Of a DNA stretch of 64,000 bases, positions 60,620-64,000 are shown piece by piece. The stretch lies in assembly GCA_026874595.1 (NCBI GenBank), contig CM049311.1, forward strand, positions 57,186,453 to 57,250,452. The letters run 5' to 3'. Made by a program: the position numbers and the translations under genes. Below the pieces are notes generated by a model. The model saw nothing but the letters and a program-made list of their open reading frames with translations, ran no database searches and was not told the origin of the DNA. The DNA is from Sipunculus nudus. Lineage: Eukaryota > Annelida > Sipuncula > Golfingiida > Sipunculidae. Within the stretch, counting starts at the first letter, position 1. Every line of letters begins with the position of its first letter.

Positions 60620-60931
60620 ATGCCTAAAGTAAAATGTCCTATACCTGCCTGCGAGTTCGAAACTGATGACCCAGATGCTGCAATCGTCGCTGCACTACTG
60701 ACGACACATGCTCTGGTGCACAATGCAGCCACTAGTCACAACACTGTAGAAAAAGTCAAACGGCCAACTATTTCACCAGCTGGTACTAGTGAGGAGTGGT
60801 CTTACTTCCTATCCAGATGGAATGACTATGTCGGGGCAACCAAAGTCACAGGAAAAGCATGTGTCATACAACTCTTAGAATGTTACAATGAGACCCTGCG
60901 CAGAGATTTGTACCAATTGGCGAGCCTGTGA
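60620..60931 (+). pseudogene. Ty3/gypsy-like gag, N-terminal fragment
   Basis: From the ATG at 60620 the frame starts MPKVKCPIPACEF, with a zinc-finger-like C-x4-C...H-x3-H arrangement (second pair in TTHALVH). This start is common in gypsy-type elements of marine invertebrates. It continues to EEWSYFLSRWNDYV, typical of gag N-terminal parts, and stops at 60931. The rest of gag (including any zinc knuckle) and the protease are missing, because the sequence passes directly into mid-reverse-transcriptase in another frame. Confidence 0.72.
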
Positions 60932-60934
60932 CAT

Positions 60935-62675
60935 GGTGCCACAGGATGGTAGTATGTGCAAAAAAAATGGGACTTCACGTCGTACTGTTGACTTTCAAGC
61001 CTTGAACGCACATGCACTTAGAGAAACTCATCACACCCAGTCTCCATTCCACCAAGCACGTTCTGTCCCTCAAGGTACCAAAAAGACTTTATTTGATGCT
61101 TGGAATGGCTTTCATAGTGTGCCTATCAGACGTGAAGACACACATCTCACAACATTCATCACGCCTTGGGGTCGATATCGCACAGCACCCTTAGGATACA
61201 TTGCCTCCGGCGATGGCTACACACGCCGATTCGATGAAATAGTCTCTGACATACCCAATAAGACAAAGTGTGTCGATGATACCCTTCTCTGGGCCAAGGA
61301 CTTTGAAGAGAGTTTCTTCCAGGCTTGCAGTTGGCTTGATACATGCGGAAAAAATGGGATCACTCTGAACCCTGATAAGTTCGCATTTGCTGAGGACAGC
61401 GTTGAATTTGCCGGCTTTGAAATTACCAAAGACAATGTTAGGCCGTGCAGTCGGTACTTACGAGCCATTTTGGACTTCCCTACGTCCAAAAATATCACAG
61501 ACATGCGATCTTGGTTTGGCCTTGTAAAACAAGTATCCTACGCATTCAGCATGACAGACAGGATGCTGCCATTTCGACGTCTACTCAAACCTGGCACACC
61601 GTTTAGGTGAGATGACCATTTAGAATGTTTATTTCAAGAATCCAAATCGATCATTGTCAGTGAGATCAAAGAGGGCGTCCGCATATTTGACAAGAGGAAA
61701 CCGACATGCCTAGCCACCGACTGGTCAAAACACGGTATCAGCTTCAGGCTATTCCAGAAGCACTGTCAGTGCACCAAATCCACACCTTTCTGTTGTCATG
61801 GTGGTTGGAAGACTTCATTAGTTGGCAGAAGATTCACCAGTGCCACAGAATCTCGCTATGAGCCAGTAGAGGGGGAAGCCCTGGCAGTAGTCGATGCATT
61901 AGAAAAAACAAGGCACTTCATTCTTGGCTGTGACAACCTGACCATTGCGGTGGACCATAAGCCCTTACTGAAAATATTCGGGGACCAATCGCTTGAAAAC
62001 ATCCCCAATGGTAGACTTCACAACCTGAAAGAAAAAACTCTGCGCTATAGGTTCCAGATGGTACATGTGCCCAGAGCTAAACATCGTGCTGCTGACACGG
62101 TGTCACGTCACCCAACAGGTGAACCGAAACACATGGTGTTAACAGATGACATTGCTTCAGTTTGCCTGGATGACAACTGCATAGACTTTCTTGACATCCC
62201 AAAGCTACACCACATTAGTGATGGAAGACCAGAAAAGTGCGATATACCAGATGACGGTACAGCCGAATATGTCCTTTACTCCTCAGCGGTGTCATTCATC
62301 GGTTCACTGCCGTGTGTCACTTGGGACATGATTAAAACTACTACGACAGGTGATAAGGACATGTTTCAATTGGTAGAGCTGATTGAATCCAGCATGCCTG
62401 ACACCCGCAATAGCTTACCCGATTCATTGCGAGAGTACCTCCAGTTTCGTGACCACTTATCCACTGTTTATGGTGTTGTTATATACAAAGACAGAGTAGT
62501 GGTTCCTCCTTCCCTCAGGCAACATGTTCTCACCGCACTCCATTCAGCACACCAGGGTGTGTCATCCATGATGTCCAGAGCAGAGTCCTCCATTTTCTGG
62601 CCAGGTATCACGACTGATATCATAAACCTTAGAAGCAATTGCAACCACTGCAACCGAATGGCCCCTTCCCAGCCA
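60935..62675 (+). pseudogene. Ty3/gypsy-like pol: partial reverse transcriptase, RNase H, start of integrase
   Basis: The frame enters inside the reverse transcriptase (RRTVDFQALN), has the first catalytic Asp in LFDAWNGFHSV and the second site as CVDD where (Y/F)xDD is usual. An in-frame TGA lies at 61608-61610. The same frame then continues through an RNase H-like region (DWSKHGISF, GEALAVVDALE, AVDHKPLL, then RAKHRAADTVSRHP) into the integrase zinc-binding part (HSAHQG..., then CNHC). A one-base frame change follows near 62675. These breaks and the missing N-terminal part mean no functional polyprotein is made. Confidence 0.85.
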
Positions 62676-63226
62676 AACCTCCACCTACTTCTCTGGTTTC
62701 TCCACTCTACCCATTCCAGTGCGTATGTGCAGATTTCTTCCATTACAAAGGCAGCCACTACTTGCTCATAGTAGACAGATACTCCAATTGGCCCATCGTC
62801 GAGAAAGCCTCAGGTGGAGCCTCAGGCCTCATTGACAGTCTACGTCGCACATTTGTTACCTTTGGAATTTCGGATGAATTGTCCTCAGACGGTGGCCCTG
62901 AATTTACGTCAACAGCTACCAGAGATTTTCTGAAAACATGGGGTGTGCATCATAGACTCTCCTCTGTGGCTCTTCCGCACAGCAATTGCAGAGCGGAGGT
63001 AGGTGTCAAAACAATAAAGAGATTGATTACCAATAACACTGGACCCAACGGTGAACTTGACACTGACTCCTTCCAACGCGCCATCCTACAATACAGGAAC
63101 ACCCCAGACAGAGACACCAAATTGTCTCCTGCAATGTGTGTCTTTGGTCGATCCATCAGGGATTTCGTACCCATTGTTCCCGGTCACTACCAGCCTCACC
63201 AACATGGAGCAATACTCTTGCGTTAA
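62676..63226 (+). pseudogene. Ty3/gypsy-like integrase core, shifted frame
   Basis: This continues the pol gene in another frame. The DDE core is seen as Asp in CVCADFF, Asp in SSDGGPEF and Glu in CRAEVGVKT. The frame ends at 63226, while homologous reading continues in a third frame from about 63200, so a second frameshift lies there. The catalytic residues look intact but the reading frame is broken. Confidence 0.82.
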
Positions 63227-63980
63227 GAGAGGCTGCCCTACGGAATCGACATATGAAAACTGCTGAACGGCTTGCTGAGCACACAAAGCACCTACCACTA
63301 CTCCGTGTAGGGGACTTGGTTAGAATCCAGAACCAAACTGGTCCCCATCCATTGAAATGGGACAAAAGCGGATGTGTCGTTGAAGTGCGCCAGATCGACC
63401 AATATGTGGTGCGTGTTGATGGATCTGGCCGGGTGACTGTTCGCAATCGAAAATTCTTACGCAAGTACACACCCATATATTCACCAAACAATCGATTGAA
63501 TCTGATCTACGACATCTTCCAAGGACAGTCGACCCTTTGCCTACTTGGCCTTTGATCAGTCCACTGGCCCCCAAGTTGACGTCAACCTCTGCTCCACCAG
63601 TGACAGTGCCTCAACATGATGATGAAGGGGCCTGTCAGGCTCCGTCTGACATCAGGCATTAGCCTCCAAAAGATGAACTTGTTCAGCAGGTGCATCCTTC
63701 ACCCACACCTGCACCTATGGCAATGTCTGTGCCTAGGGTAACTACAAAGGTAGCTCTACCACCGACACCTGTTACTCCCCGGCTTCAGCCGTCGTCAGGC
63801 TCCCCGTTCACTTCTCCAGCAGTGTTACACCACCCATCTGACCCCTCGCAAGAACCTACCTCCACCAGCACATCACCTAGACGCTCAAACCGCCAAAGGG
63901 TTGCACCGCCTTGGCTTGATGATTATGTTCATTCTATGGGGCAGAATAATCCCCAGGCTCGAGGGCAGTCTACCCCGTGA
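63200..63980 (+). pseudogene. Ty3/gypsy-like integrase C-terminal region and tail
   Basis: One frame (to 63555) reads REAALRNRHMKTAERLAE, then LPLLRVGDLVRIQNQTG, typical of the domain after the integrase core. Another frame (63690-63980) ends with a Pro-rich tail and RRSNRQRVAPPWLDDYV, a common C-terminal end of these elements. At least one further frame change separates them. The 3' LTR is beyond the window. Confidence 0.75.
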
Positions 63981-64000
63981 AGGCCTATCTTGTGTTCGGT

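Overview
The window is AT-rich, intron- and repeat-dominated animal DNA. The gene types, the tRNA-derived SINEs, the Helitrons and the GTCCGTC-rich repeats suggest a lophotrochozoan, most likely a mollusc; the species cannot be named from the sequence. There are two cellular genes. One is a complete single-exon TRIM-NHL gene on the minus strand (1064-3550). The other is a plus-strand multi-exon gene that I do not recognise. Its best exons are 45824-45913, 48496-48644, 49931-50003 and 51853-52148/52187. Weaker upstream exons lie at 34219 and 23173, with possible ones at 12885, 7024 and 5024. It encodes an evenly spaced array of Cys/His pairs that probably binds zinc.

Layout. 1-1063: TRIM-NHL 3' flank. 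1064-3550: TRIM-NHL gene. 3.6-9.5 kb: mostly unique AT-rich DNA with microsatellites and one truncated repeat. 10.09-12.40 kb: two minisatellites of 33 and 42 bp. 13.4-31.2 kb: intron-like DNA with a SINE, a GTCCGTC-class repeat with 279-bp internal units, a short Helitron (18251-18642), a pogo-like TA-flanked element (21946-22914), a GC-rich TIR element (26199-26784) and a 2.4-kb repeat (28.8-31.2 kb). 32.1-48.4 kb: further copies of that repeat family, several Helitron 3' ends and a second SINE. 50.2-51.1 kb: the 3' end of an L2/CR1-type LINE. 52.2-54.9 kb: two degenerate tandem repeats. 55.69-60.35 kb: a stack of elements inserted into one another. 60.53-64.0 kb: a decayed Ty3/gypsy-like retroelement that runs off the window.

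The two genes show no operon-like or pathway link. Most of the information lies in the mobile-element record. One family of about 1-2.5 kb has a 5' palindrome around CAGCTGA and a 3' palindrome TGACCCATGGGTCA followed by CTTGTT. It occurs at least seven times and carries many exact AGGTCAAAGGTCA (DR1) motifs. Typical Helitron ends (hairpin, then CTAG before a T) occur five times. A 400-bp hAT-like MITE has a perfect 8-bp target duplication, and its pre-insertion site can be read in neighbouring copies.
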